A stretch of DNA of 64,000 nucleotides from [Clostridium] aminophilum DSM 10710 (GTDB lineage: Bacteria; Bacillota; Clostridia; Lachnospirales; Lachnospiraceae). Of this stretch, positions 17,025 through 25,940 are shown one piece after another; the stretch's first letter is position 1; each line of letters opens with the position of its first letter. The stretch covers positions 248,001 to 312,000 of the forward strand of contig NZ_JONJ01000003.1 of the NCBI RefSeq assembly GCF_000711825.1, in the 5' to 3' direction. Under the pieces are notes generated by a model. The model saw only the letters and a program-made list of their open reading frames with translations, ran no database searches and was not told the origin of the DNA. Position numbers and translations under genes: made by a program.

Positions 17025-17450
17025 ATGGACGGGAAGAAGATGCTGGCGCAGAAAGCGCTGGGGGCGCTTGGATTCGCGTACGCTCCGTACTCGAAATTCC
17101 GTGTTGCGGCGGCTCTCCTGACGGAAGACGGGAGAGTGTTCACCGGAGTCAATGTGGAAAATGCATCCTATCCGGCCGGAATCTGTGCGGAGAGAACGGC
17201 CGTTTCCAAGGCGGTCTCCGAAGGCGCTACGGCCTTTTCGGCGATCGCAATCTGCGGTGGAAAAGACGGAAAGGTAACAGACTACTGTGCGCCCTGCGGC
17301 ATTTGCCGTCAGGTGCTTCGCGAGTTCTGCGATCCGGAGAAGATGACCGTGATACTGGTAAAAACAGCGGATGACCGGAGAGAATTCCGCCTTGCGGATC
17401 TTCTGCCGGAGAGTTTCGGACCTGAATTTTTGGAAGGAGAGCCAGAATGA
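17025..17450 (+). CDS. cdd: cytidine deaminase
   Basis: Deaminates cytidine and deoxycytidine to uridine and deoxyuridine. The 141-aa protein has YAPYSKFRVAAALL, the catalytic NASYPAGICAERTA (zinc ligand Cys and proton-shuttle Glu), and the second zinc pair in CAPCGICRQVL. AGAGGAGG precedes the ATG. It overlaps pdp by four bases (ATGA), so the two pyrimidine salvage steps are translation-coupled. Confidence 0.96.
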   Translation: MDGKKMLAQKALGALGFAYAPYSKFRVAAALLTEDGRVFTGVNVENASYPAGICAERTAVSKAVSEGATAFSAIAICGGKDGKVTDYCAPCGICRQVLREFCDPEKMTVILVKTADDRREFRLADLLPESFGPEFLEGEPE

Positions 17451-18775
17451 GAATCTATGACCTGATTGAAACGAAAAAACGCGGCAGCGCGCTGTCGGAT
17501 GAGGAGATCCGGTATCTGATCGCCGGTTTTGTGAGCGGTGAAATTCCGGATTATCAGATGTCGGCGATGCTGATGGCCATCTGGTTCAACGGGATGAATG
17601 ACCGTGAGATCACCACAATGACGATCGCAATGGAGCATTCCGGCGAGACGGCAGATCTGTCCGCCATCGACGGATTCAAGGTGGACAAGCATTCGACGGG
17701 CGGCGTCGGAGACAAGACAACGCTGATCGTCGGGCCGATCGCCGCCGCGTGCGGTGTCCGTGTGGCCAAAATGAGCGGAAGAGGTCTCGGATTCACCGGG
17801 GGGACCATTGATAAGCTGGAGGCGATTCCGGGATTCCGTACGTCCATTCCGAGGGAGGAATTTTTCCGGCTCGTGAGTGAGAACGGCATCGCGGTGATCG
17901 GACAGAGCGGAAATCTTGTTCCGGCGGACAAAAAGATCTACGCTCTCCGGGATGTGACCGCGACGGTGGACAGCATTCCGCTGATTGCCTCCTCCATCAT
18001 GAGTAAGAAACTGGCCGGCGGTTCGGACGGTATCGTTCTCGATGTCAAGACCGGCGGCGGAGCATTTATGAAGACGCTGGACAATGCGGTCCGGCTGGCG
18101 GAGCAGATGGTGAAGATTGGCACGGAAGCCGGAAGGGCGGTGACCGCTCTGATCACGAATATGGACAGCCCGATCGGGTATGGAATCGGCAACGAGATCG
18201 AGGTTCGGGAGTCCATCGACGTTCTGAAGGGAGAAGGTCCGGAGGACCTGAGAGAACTGAGCATTCTTCTTGCGGCCGAGATGCTCTGCACCGCAAAAAA
18301 AGGATCTCAGGCCGAATGCCGCCGGATGGCGGAGGAAGCGCTGGCGGGCGGCCGTGCGCTGGAGGTGTTCCGGACCATGGTTATCGCCCAGGGCGGCGAT
18401 GGCACATGGCTGGATGACGTCATTTCGGGGAGAAAGCCGTTCGACGCGCCGTCCCGGCCGATTCTTGCGGAAAAGGACGGGTATGTCGGGAAAATGGATA
18501 CGGAAGGCGTTGGAATCGCATCCATGATGCTCCATGCGGGCAGGAAGACCAGTGATGATGTGATTGACCCGACTGCCGGAATCATTCTCCGGAAAAAGCA
18601 GGGAGATCCGGTGAAGAACGGGGATGTGACAGCGGTCATGTACGCGCAGGATGAAACCCTCTTTGATGAGGCGGAAAAACAGTTTACGGCTTCCTGCCCA
18701 ATCCTCGGCACCTGCGAAAAACCGGAGAAGATTGTCCTCGCACGCGCGGATGCAACCGGTGTGACATATCTGTAA
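17447..18775 (+). CDS. pdp: pyrimidine-nucleoside phosphorylase
   Basis: Phosphorolysis of uridine, deoxyuridine or thymidine to base and (deoxy)ribose-1-phosphate. The 442-aa protein belongs to the thymidine/pyrimidine phosphorylase family: KVDKHSTGGVGDKT (signature and phosphate site), KMSGRGLGFTGGTIDKLEAI, and VMSKKLAGG-like SIMSKKLAGGSDGI. Sequence alone does not separate pdp from deoA with certainty. It works with the upstream cytidine deaminase, whose product is its substrate. Confidence 0.92.
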   Translation: MRIYDLIETKKRGSALSDEEIRYLIAGFVSGEIPDYQMSAMLMAIWFNGMNDREITTMTIAMEHSGETADLSAIDGFKVDKHSTGGVGDKTTLIVGPIAAACGVRVAKMSGRGLGFTGGTIDKLEAIPGFRTSIPREEFFRLVSENGIAVIGQSGNLVPADKKIYALRDVTATVDSIPLIASSIMSKKLAGGSDGIVLDVKTGGGAFMKTLDNAVRLAEQMVKIGTEAGRAVTALITNMDSPIGYGIGNEIEVRESIDVLKGEGPEDLRELSILLAAEMLCTAKKGSQAECRRMAEEALAGGRALEVFRTMVIAQGGDGTWLDDVISGRKPFDAPSRPILAEKDGYVGKMDTEGVGIASMMLHAGRKTSDDVIDPTAGIILRKKQGDPVKNGDVTAVMYAQDETLFDEAEKQFTASCPILGTCEKPEKIVLARADATGVTYL

Positions 18776-18810
18776 TGAATATGACGAATTCTTAAAATTG
18801 AATGAATTAC

Positions 18811-18851
18811 TTTACATCGGTAGAAATTTGTAGTATAGTGTAACTACAAAT
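18811..18851 (+). promoter_or_regulatory. 6S RNA promoter overlapped by an inverted repeat
   Basis: TTTACA (18811-18816), 17-bp spacer, TATAGT (18834-18839). A perfect 9-bp dyad, ATTTGTAGT (18826-18834) and ACTACAAAT (18843-18851), begins in the spacer and ends past the predicted start, so a dimeric repressor bound here would block polymerase. Confidence 0.6.
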
Positions 18852-18883
18852 AGAAATGAGAACCGTAAAATGTGAGACAGAAT

Positions 18884-19058
18884 TCCTGGGGTGTTCGATA
18901 ATTCTTACCAGTTTTGATCCTACATTTGACGATTGGGATTCCAATATTTTTATGCGGATGTCAGGCCTCCGTTTTCGTTGGTAGACAGAAGTATAAGTGA
19001 GGTTGCCCACCTGGCGCGAGCTAGGAGTCAATATGGTAAGAACCGGCATCTTGGGCTC
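18884..19058 (+). ncRNA. ssrS: 6S RNA
   Basis: 6S RNA binds the housekeeping RNA polymerase holoenzyme by imitating an open promoter. The ends fit the family: CCTGGGGTGTTCGATAA at the 5' side and CCGGCATCTTGGG at the 3' side pair in the terminal helix, closely resembling the corresponding GATGTTCGC and GGCGGCATCTCGG of E. coli 6S RNA. Directly inside, TTCTTACC (18902-18909) pairs perfectly with GGTAAGAA (19035-19042). A long irregular stem with a central bulge lies between. A strong terminator follows at 19063. No protein-coding frame is plausible here. The exact 5' and 3' ends are estimates. Confidence 0.88.
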
Positions 19059-19062
19059 AAAA

Positions 19063-19095
19063 AAATAAGCAGCGCGCAGACGCTGCTTATTTCTT
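19063..19095 (+). terminator. 6S RNA terminator
   Basis: Perfect 12-bp stem AAATAAGCAGCG / CGCTGCTTATTT with a 6-base loop, followed by CTTG. Confidence 0.85.
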
Positions 19096-19262
19096 GTACA
19101 AGAGGAGAGTGCTTCGCACTTCCTGTGGCAGAAAACGCTCCGTGAGGATGCGCACGTCTCTAAGTGCTCCGCCAGCGAAGATGACACTTTGCGGACTATG
19201 ACCTGAAAAGTCCGGCAGGCGGCTGAAACAACGGAGTGAGCAGCCATTTGCGGCAGCGCGTA
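19095..19262 (+). repeat. dispersed repeat family B, copy 2
   Basis: Begins at the end of the 6S terminator with the stem-loop GGAGAGTGCTTCGCACTTCC. It continues with AACGCTCCGTGAGGATGCGC and AAGATGACACTTTGCGGAC, and a longer right part than other copies. It ends before the AI-2E transporter gene. The gap 18776-19310 holds the 6S locus and this repeat. Confidence 0.75.
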
Positions 19263-19310
19263 AGAACATAATTTGACAATCATTGATCTGACTTGAAGAG
19301 GAAATACGGT

Positions 19311-20573
19311 ATGGAGAAAAAAACGTTCCGGGATTATCTTTACCTTGGAATCACCCTGGTATCGGTCATTGCAATCTGCATTCTGATCGGATTCGGATTC
19401 CAGCACTGGGAGGGAGTTGCGGACTTCCTGTCCAAACTTGTCGCAGTCACGTCGCCGTTTATCTACGGCGCAGTGCTGGCCTATCTGGTTTCACCCGCGT
19501 ATAACCGTGTGCAGGACGGAGTGTGCCGCCTGTTCGGAAACCGGGAAAAAAAGACGGGAGGACGTGCAGTCAGGACCTTTTCCAAAATGATCGCGACCGT
19601 CGTATCGCTCGCTCTGGTTATTGTGATTGTCGGAAGTGTGGTAGCCCTTATCCTTCCTCAGCTGATCGAGAGTATCCGGAAAATCTATGAGTCGCTTCCG
19701 CAGTACTGGTATAATATCAATGATTTAATCGAGCAGAAGCTGATGAACAATCCGGATCTGGAGCAGTCGGTTATGACGCAGCTCTCGAATACCTATGAGC
19801 GGTTCCGGATCTGGGGGGAGGATTATCTCCGGGGTCTGGATATGAGTAAGATCACCGATCTGATCTCGCAGTTTTCTACCGGAATTATCGGCATTCTCGT
19901 GGAAATCAAGAACTGGCTGATCGGACTGATCGTCATGGTTTATCTTCTGAACCTGAAGGAGACGCTGAGTGCGCAGGCAAAGAAAGTGATCTACAGCATT
20001 TTCAGCACAGGAACCGCGAATGCCATCATCGAAGAGTTCCGTTATATTGACCGCGTATTCGGCGGATTCATCGTCGGAAAGATTCTGGATTCCGTGATCA
20101 TCGGTATCCTGTGCTTCCTTCTGATGACCATTTTTTCGATGCCGTATCCGATGCTTTTGTCGGCAATTATCGGTGTGACGAATGTCATCCCGTTTTTCGG
20201 CCCGTTCATCGGTGCGATTCCAACCGCCATTCTGGTGCTTCTCGTCAGCCCGATCAAGTGCCTCTGGTTTCTTGGACTGATCCTGCTTCTGCAGCAGTTT
20301 GACGGCAATATTCTGGGCCCGAAGATTCTCGGCGATTCGACGGGACTTCCGAGCTTCTGGGTTATGTTTGCCATTATCTTCTTTGGCGGTTTCTTCGGAT
20401 TTGTAGGTATGATTGTCGGTGTGCCGCTGTTTGCGGTCATTGCAAACCTGATCAAGAGAGTGGTTCACCACTGGCTGAAGAACAAGGGACTTCCGGTTGA
20501 GACCTCAAAGTACATCCATCTGAAAAAGATTGACGAAGAGACAGGGGGAGTGGTCTCGAAGACAAAAGAGTAA
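19311..20573 (+). CDS. AI-2E family transporter (PF01594-type membrane protein)
   Basis: A 420-aa polytopic membrane protein with about eight hydrophobic segments. The long loop at about residues 125-190 and the conserved GPFIGAIPTAILVLL and NILGPKILGDSTGLPSFWV motifs are typical of the AI-2E/TqsA/PerM family. Members export diverse solutes or ions, so signal export should not be assumed. I use the ATG at 19311 (GAAGAGGAA upstream) instead of the TTG at 19293. The acidic C-terminal tail is cytoplasmic by the positive-inside rule. Confidence 0.88.
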   Translation: MEKKTFRDYLYLGITLVSVIAICILIGFGFQHWEGVADFLSKLVAVTSPFIYGAVLAYLVSPAYNRVQDGVCRLFGNREKKTGGRAVRTFSKMIATVVSLALVIVIVGSVVALILPQLIESIRKIYESLPQYWYNINDLIEQKLMNNPDLEQSVMTQLSNTYERFRIWGEDYLRGLDMSKITDLISQFSTGIIGILVEIKNWLIGLIVMVYLLNLKETLSAQAKKVIYSIFSTGTANAIIEEFRYIDRVFGGFIVGKILDSVIIGILCFLLMTIFSMPYPMLLSAIIGVTNVIPFFGPFIGAIPTAILVLLVSPIKCLWFLGLILLLQQFDGNILGPKILGDSTGLPSFWVMFAIIFFGGFFGFVGMIVGVPLFAVIANLIKRVVHHWLKNKGLPVETSKYIHLKKIDEETGGVVSKTKE

Positions 20574-20674
20574 TATGGCAGCGTAAACATCGAAATGGTC
20601 CTGCAGTATCTGAGCGTACAGCAATGAAAGGAAGAAGCCGGCCGGAACAGGAAGACGGCATGCAAGGATAAGAT

Positions 20675-23017
20675 ATGAGAGGAACAGGGAAACCGGACAG
20701 AAACGTAAGAAATCATGCGGCAGGCAGAAAACGAATCCTGTTTTTTGCCGGTCTCATGTTTCTCGCGTTCGCTGTGCTGGTTTCCCTTTTTGTATTTCAA
20801 AAGAAAGAAAAGAGCGGAAACATTTCCCGAAAGGAAGCGGGCAGAAGACTGGCACTGGCCCTGACCGATCAGGAGCAGATCGACACCTATCTTGAGGAAC
20901 ACGGGAGTCTGTTTCAGGAGAAATCGGCGGATAACGGGGAGAATTCCGGAGAATCCGCGGATCAGCGTGCGGAATGGTACGAGGGGTATCTGACATATCT
21001 TGCCGGAAGTGGTTATCTGGAGGCGGGAGAGGATGCCCGCGTCTGGGCAGACGGCGCATTCACCAGGGGTGACGCAATGAAGGCGGCCGAAAAGGTCTCG
21101 GCCGGACTGGCGGAAGAATATCATGTGTACGGAAAATGGGCGGAGGAGACGCTCTCTGCGGAAGAGTGGGGAAACTATTATGAGAAGTTTCTTCTGGCGG
21201 CAGATCCGGAGAGAAATGTCAAAAAGACTGCATTTACCGTGTTTGGCTCGAGGAAAGAGGACGTGAGCCTTGGACAGTGGGAAATTGCCACAAGTCTCGG
21301 CATTCTGCGCTGTGAAGGAGAATCGGTTTCCGACTGGACCGACCGGGATGTCTCCGCACTCGTGCGCGGGAACGCGGTGATCGGCGGCGGAGAGATCCTG
21401 TCGGATCGCATCGTCTATCCCAACGCATGGGTCGCCCGGGCGGAAAAAGACTGGAAGGTGTTTGTCGGCGGCATTGTCCGGACATTTAAAAAACTGCCCG
21501 GAATCGAGGTGGAAGATCTGGGCGGACAAAACGGTGTGATAGCGGACATTTCACTCGAGAAGGGAAAACCGGAGGATGCGGTCCTCAAGAAGGAGACCGT
21601 GGAGGGAAGGATTCTCTCAGTCGGTGACTCGGAAATCGAGATTGAGGGCGTCGGAACCATCCCGATGGCAGAGAATTTCCATGTGTATAAGACATACGGA
21701 GAAATGCGGGAAGAAAAGACCGGTGATATGCTGATCGGATATGATCTTGGCCCGGTGATCGTTGAAAAAGGTGAAGCCTGTGCGGCGCTGATCGCGACAG
21801 ACCGGATCGGTGACAGCATTCGCGTGCTGATCATGACCGATGATTTCTCGACCATATTCCACGATATGGCTGTTCTCAGGAGTGAGGGCGGACTGACCGT
21901 CACGGGAGAGGGAATCTCAAAGTCTGTTCCGGCGGGAGAACGTTTTACTGTCCGGCTGGGAGATGAACTTCTCCGCCGCGGCCGCATTTCAGTTCGGCCT
22001 GCGGAGAATGGAAAAGAGATTGAGCTGACATCGATCAACCGGCTGCAGGGGAAACCGACCTGCCGCGGAACGATTGAACTCTTCAGTACGTCGCAGGGGC
22101 TTCTGATCATCAATGAACTGAAGCTGGAGGATTACCTGAAACGGGTGGTTCCGAGCGAGATGCCGGAATCATTTCCTCTCGAGGCCCTGAAGGCTCAGGC
22201 AGTGACGGCACGGACATTCGCCTGCCGGCAGATTCTGAACAATGTTTACAGCCGCTACGGCGCGCATGTGGATGACAGCGTAAACTGCCAGGTCTATAAC
22301 AATATCGGCGAAACCGGGAAGTCCAACCGGGCGGTGGAAGAAACCGCTGGTATCATGCTGTACGACGGCGATGAGCCGGCGCAGGTGTATTATTTCTCGA
22401 CTTCCTGCGGATATACCACCGATATGAGCGCGTGGGGAACGGAGGAGCAGAATCCGGACTGCATTGCCGGCCGATTTGTCGGCGCGGCGGATCCCGGAAA
22501 GGATATGACGAAGGATGAGAATTTCACCCCGTTTATCATGAAAAAGGACGGCGGAAGTTATGATTCCTCTTATCCGATGTACCGTTGGACCGCGGAATTT
22601 ACCGGGCAGTGGGCCAGAAAGCGGATCACGGGGATCGGCACGATCTACGGATTCTTTGTGGAAAAGAGAGCTGCGGGCGGATCGGCGCTGAAGATCCGTG
22701 TTGTGGGAAGCAAAGGGGAAAAAGTCATCCGCGGCATGATGAACATCCGGCGGCTTCTGGGGGATCCCGCTCGGAACTATTATCCGAACGGCGGAGGAAA
22801 AATCTCCGGAATCGATATTTTACCCAGCGCCTTCATCCACATCGACGAGACGAGCCGCACGGCGGACGGTGACCGCGTGTTTACCGTCTGGGGCGGCGGC
22901 ATGGGCCACGGCATCGGCATGAGCCAGAATGCGGCCGGAGCCATGGCGGAGAAAGGAAAAAGCTTCGGGGAGATTCTGCAGTTCTTTTATAACGGGGCGG
23001 AAGTCCGGAAGCGCTGA
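20675..23017 (+). CDS. SpoIID/LytB-domain cell-wall protein
   Basis: SpoIID-type enzymes are lytic transglycosylases acting on denuded peptidoglycan during engulfment; vegetative homologues modify cell wall. The 780-aa protein has a single membrane anchor near residues 20-40 and a long extracellular region. The SpoIID domain starts at about residue 480 (LEDYLKRVVPSEMPESFPLE, LKAQAVTARTFACRQ, VYYFSTSCGYTTDMS). Near the C-terminus is GGGMGHGIGMSQNAAGAMA. It is much longer than SpoIID itself, so it is a separate paralogue. AAGGA precedes the ATG. Confidence 0.85.
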   Translation: MRGTGKPDRNVRNHAAGRKRILFFAGLMFLAFAVLVSLFVFQKKEKSGNISRKEAGRRLALALTDQEQIDTYLEEHGSLFQEKSADNGENSGESADQRAEWYEGYLTYLAGSGYLEAGEDARVWADGAFTRGDAMKAAEKVSAGLAEEYHVYGKWAEETLSAEEWGNYYEKFLLAADPERNVKKTAFTVFGSRKEDVSLGQWEIATSLGILRCEGESVSDWTDRDVSALVRGNAVIGGGEILSDRIVYPNAWVARAEKDWKVFVGGIVRTFKKLPGIEVEDLGGQNGVIADISLEKGKPEDAVLKKETVEGRILSVGDSEIEIEGVGTIPMAENFHVYKTYGEMREEKTGDMLIGYDLGPVIVEKGEACAALIATDRIGDSIRVLIMTDDFSTIFHDMAVLRSEGGLTVTGEGISKSVPAGERFTVRLGDELLRRGRISVRPAENGKEIELTSINRLQGKPTCRGTIELFSTSQGLLIINELKLEDYLKRVVPSEMPESFPLEALKAQAVTARTFACRQILNNVYSRYGAHVDDSVNCQVYNNIGETGKSNRAVEETAGIMLYDGDEPAQVYYFSTSCGYTTDMSAWGTEEQNPDCIAGRFVGAADPGKDMTKDENFTPFIMKKDGGSYDSSYPMYRWTAEFTGQWARKRITGIGTIYGFFVEKRAAGGSALKIRVVGSKGEKVIRGMMNIRRLLGDPARNYYPNGGGKISGIDILPSAFIHIDETSRTADGDRVFTVWGGGMGHGIGMSQNAAGAMAEKGKSFGEILQFFYNGAEVRKR

Positions 23018-23053
23018 GCGGTTCTGCCGGGGAAGACAGGAATTTCGGGATGG

Positions 23054-23082
23054 TTGCGAAAATGCCGGATTTGTACTATACT
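23054..23082 (+). promoter_or_regulatory. promoter for the SEC-C protein gene
   Basis: TTGCGA (23054-23059), 17-bp spacer, TATACT (23077-23082). The predicted start at about 23089 puts the family A repeat copy in the 5' untranslated region. Confidence 0.65.
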
Positions 23083-23101
23083 ATCTCGGAATAGCGGTAT
23101 G

Positions 23102-23160
23102 AAGCGAAACCTGCTTTGCGGGTTTCGAGGGTTTCGCGGCAGCTGCCGGGACTTCAGGCG
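23102..23160 (+). repeat. dispersed repeat family A, truncated copy 1
   Basis: GCGAAACCTGCTTTGCGGG, TTTCGAGGGTTTCGCGGCAG matches the left half of the copies at 25731, 43769 and 55951. The right half, with its conserved GCGTGGGC core, is not recognisable here. Confidence 0.7.
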
Positions 23161-23244
23161 GCACGTTTTTTCATGCAGTGCCACAGTGAAGCCGGGCGGG
23201 TGCCGACACCGAACGATAAATTCACGCATAGAAGGGAAATGAAT

Positions 23245-23757
23245 ATGAGCTTACTTGAGAATTGGAGAAATCTTGCATACGGCGATGCTCTGGATCAGAA
23301 ACAGCAGACAGAGCTTTGGAACCGTTACTTTGAAGTGGAGAAGGGAATCTATGAGCAGATTCTCTCCGCACCGGAGACCGAGGTAAAGGGAACCGTAAAA
23401 GAACTGGCTGAGAAGTACGGAACCGATGTACAGACCATGACCGGATTCCTTGATGGTATCAGCGAGTCTCTGAAGGACTACAAGAATCCGATCGAGACCA
23501 TGGAAGAGGACACTGAGGTTCGCATTCTGATCGATCCGGAGAAGCTCTATTACAATATGGTAGAGGCGAAGGCAACATGGCTCTATGAGCTCCCGCAGTG
23601 GGATTCCATCCTGAGCCAGGAGAAGAGAACCGAACTTTACCGCGCACAGAAGGCATCCGGCACGATCCGCCGTGAGGGCCGCAAGATCTACCCGAACGAT
23701 GCATGCCCGTGCGGAAGCGGCAAGAAGTACAAGAAGTGCCACGGCAAGAACGCCTGA
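23245..23757 (+). CDS. SEC-C metal-binding domain protein
   Basis: A 170-aa soluble protein with a mostly helical N-terminal 145 residues and a C-terminal SEC-C zinc motif (NDACPCGSGKKYKKCHG) like that of SecA. The role is unknown; SEC-C modules bind zinc and often contact SecB or ribosomes. The ATG at 23245 is eight bases after GAAGGG; the ATG at 23239 is too close to that site. Codon choice is highly biased, like that of tig and pckA, suggesting strong expression. Confidence 0.85.
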   Translation: MSLLENWRNLAYGDALDQKQQTELWNRYFEVEKGIYEQILSAPETEVKGTVKELAEKYGTDVQTMTGFLDGISESLKDYKNPIETMEEDTEVRILIDPEKLYYNMVEAKATWLYELPQWDSILSQEKRTELYRAQKASGTIRREGRKIYPNDACPCGSGKKYKKCHGKNA

Positions 23758-23789
23758 GCCAAAACCAATCAGAACAGAACATCATTTGC

Positions 23790-23822
23790 CGGCGTGGGTG
23801 TGAGAATGCCTTCGCCGGCATA
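23790..23822 (+). other. hairpin after the SEC-C gene
   Basis: GCCGGCG and CGCCGGC pair around an 18-base interior. No T-tract follows, so termination is uncertain. Confidence 0.4.
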
Positions 23823-23965
23823 TCGTTTATGGAAGAAATGAGCCGGAGATCGTGTGAGCCGGAGAGTGCGGCCATCGCGTTGCGGCATCGGAGGATGGCG
23901 CTGCGGCGAATGTTCGGACTCATGATTAAGAGAGCAGCGGCTTTTCCGCTGTGAAATGGAGGATT

Positions 23966-24739
23966 ATGGATCTGCGGGATATCAATGCTTACACCGAATT
24001 TGCCGAGGTGTATGATGAATTTATGGACAATGTGCCCTACGATGACTGGTGCCGGTATCTGATCCGTCTCCTTCGGAAATACGGAGTGGAAGACGGACTT
24101 CTCCTCGAACTTGGCTGCGGAACGGGAAGCCTTACGGAGCGGCTGGCCGATGCCGGATATGATATGATCGGCGTGGATTCTTCGTTGGAGATGCTGGAAC
24201 AGGCTCTGGCAAAACGGGATGCATCTGGACACGATATTCTCTATCTGAATCAGGATATGAGGGAGTTCGAACTGTACGGAACGGTCCGTGCGATCGTCAG
24301 CCTGTGCGACTGTATGAGCTATATTCTGACCATGGAGGATCTTACACAGGTTCTCCGGCTGGCGAACAACTATCTGGATCCGGAGGGAATCTTTATCTTT
24401 GACCTGAATACGGACTGGAAGTACCGTCAGGTCGGGGATTCCACGATCGCGGAAGACCGCGAGGACTCCAGTTTTATCTGGGACAATTCCTACGATGAGG
24501 AGGAGCGGATCAATGAATACGATCTGGCACTCTTTATCCGTACGGAAGGGGATCTCTACCGCAAATACACGGAGACGCACATTCAGCGGGCCTGGCTTCC
24601 GGAGGAGATCCGGAAGGCGGTGGAAGACGCCGGCATGGAGCTGGTGGCCATGTATGACGCATTTACCGAGGATGAGCCGAGGCCGGACAGCGAGCGGATC
24701 TATGTGATCGCGCGGGAACACGGAAAAGCTGCACAGTAA
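23966..24739 (+). CDS. class I SAM-dependent methyltransferase
   Basis: A 257-aa protein with the SAM motif LLLELGCGTGSLTERLA near residues 46-62, VDSSLEMLE, and an acidic DMREF motif. The opening EFAEVYDEFMDNVPYDDW is common to a Firmicutes methyltransferase group of unknown substrate often next to hslO. The start at 23966 is preceded by TGGAGG at a short 3-base spacing; the alternative GTG at 23951 has no ribosome site. It is followed closely by hslO. Confidence 0.85.
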   Translation: MDLRDINAYTEFAEVYDEFMDNVPYDDWCRYLIRLLRKYGVEDGLLLELGCGTGSLTERLADAGYDMIGVDSSLEMLEQALAKRDASGHDILYLNQDMREFELYGTVRAIVSLCDCMSYILTMEDLTQVLRLANNYLDPEGIFIFDLNTDWKYRQVGDSTIAEDREDSSFIWDNSYDEEERINEYDLALFIRTEGDLYRKYTETHIQRAWLPEEIRKAVEDAGMELVAMYDAFTEDEPRPDSERIYVIAREHGKAAQ

Positions 24740-24752
24740 GGGAGAATACAGG

Positions 24753-25670
24753 ATGGAAAAGACGAAAGATTATATGGTGCGTGGAACGGCAGCGGGAGAT
24801 ATGATCCGCGCCTTCAGCGCAACGACAAAGGAAATGACGGAGTACTGCAGAAAAGTGCACAATACCGCACCGGTGGTGTCGGCGGCGCTGGGAAGGCTTC
24901 TCACAGCCGGCGTGATGATGGGAACCATGATGAAGGGCGACCGGGATGAGATCACCCTGAAAATCGACGGAGACGGACCGGTGCAGCATCTGATCGTGAC
25001 GGCGGATTCCCACGGAACGGCCCGTGGATATGTGACAAATCCGAATGTGGAACTTCCGTTAAAGGGGCCGGCGAAGCTGGACGTAGGCGCGGCGGTCGGA
25101 AACGGCACGCTCAGTGTGATCCGGGACATCGGTCTCGGCGATCCGTATGTCGGTCAGGTGACACTGGTGTCTGGAGAGATCGCAGAAGATATCACCAAAT
25201 ATTTTGCCGTATCGGAACAGGTTCCGTCCTCCGTGGCCCTCGGCGTTCTGGTGGATACAGACCTCACCATCCGTCAGGCCGGCGGTTTTATCATTCAGCT
25301 CATGCCGGACTGCCCGGATGACGTCATTGACCGGCTGGAGCAGAATCTCACGGGTCTTTCGAGCATGACACAGATGCTGGAAGACGGAATGACCCCGGAG
25401 CAGGTTCTGGAGAGAGTTCTGGAGGGACTGGATCTGCGGATTCTGGAGAAGATTCCGCTGGAATACCGCTGCACCTGCTCTCATGACAAGGTGAGCCGTG
25501 CGCTTCAGAGCATTTCAGCCCATGATCTGAAGGAGATGGTGGATGATGGAAAAGACGTGGAAGTCGGCTGCCAGTTCTGTGACAAAAAGTATGTATTCCA
25601 TCCGGAAGAGATCAGGGCAATGTATGTCCGCAAGATTGACGGGATGATTGAAGAAAGAGAAAACGGGTGA
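24753..25670 (+). CDS. hslO: redox-regulated chaperonin Hsp33
   Basis: Holdase chaperone switched on by oxidation. At 305 aa it has the usual length. The four zinc-binding cysteines are CTC (about 239-241) and CQFC (about 272-275). The N-terminal domain carries MVRGTAAGDMIRAF and SVIRDIGLGDPYVGQV. It is 13 bases after the methyltransferase gene, so the two are an operon. A stem-loop follows at 25678. Confidence 0.96.
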   Translation: MEKTKDYMVRGTAAGDMIRAFSATTKEMTEYCRKVHNTAPVVSAALGRLLTAGVMMGTMMKGDRDEITLKIDGDGPVQHLIVTADSHGTARGYVTNPNVELPLKGPAKLDVGAAVGNGTLSVIRDIGLGDPYVGQVTLVSGEIAEDITKYFAVSEQVPSSVALGVLVDTDLTIRQAGGFIIQLMPDCPDDVIDRLEQNLTGLSSMTQMLEDGMTPEQVLERVLEGLDLRILEKIPLEYRCTCSHDKVSRALQSISAHDLKEMVDDGKDVEVGCQFCDKKYVFHPEEIRAMYVRKIDGMIEERENG

Positions 25671-25677
25671 CGCAAAT

Positions 25678-25717
25678 CCGCCGGATTCACGGAATCTGGT
25701 GAATCCGGTGCCGGCGG
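25678..25717 (+). terminator. hairpin after hslO
   Basis: CCGCCGGATTCAC pairs with GTGAATCCGG-TG-CCGGCGG around a 7-8-base loop. No T-run follows, so it may be an mRNA-end stabiliser rather than a strong terminator. Confidence 0.55.
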
Positions 25718-25730
25718 GTCAGCCATGCAA

Positions 25731-25823
25731 CGAGTCGAAACATGTTTCGTGATTTTCGCTCATTATCGCGGCAGTTGCCAAGGTTTCACGCAAGCGTGGG
25801 CTTTGGCTCGCTGCTTGCGTAAA
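25731..25823 (+). repeat. dispersed repeat family A, copy 2
   Basis: GAGTCGAAACATGTTTCG at the left, GCGGCAGTTGCCA in the middle, and a stem GCAAGC / GCTTGC enclosing the conserved AGCGTGGGCTTTGGC. It ends at GCGTAAA directly before the csp terminator hairpin. Confidence 0.8.
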
Positions 25824-25855
25824 AACAAAAGAGCTGCTCCCGAAAGAGCAGCTCT
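25821..25855 (-). terminator. csp terminator
   Basis: On the minus strand AGAGCTGCTC / GAGCAGCTCT forms a perfect 10-bp stem followed by TTTGTTTTT. It lies about 85 bases after the cold-shock gene. Confidence 0.85.
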
Positions 25856-25940
25856 CTGTCATCACTTGTAATTCAATATAACGGTTCAGCCAATATATGA
25901 CAATGCATAATTGTGAAACGGGTACATCGGATTGAGATGA

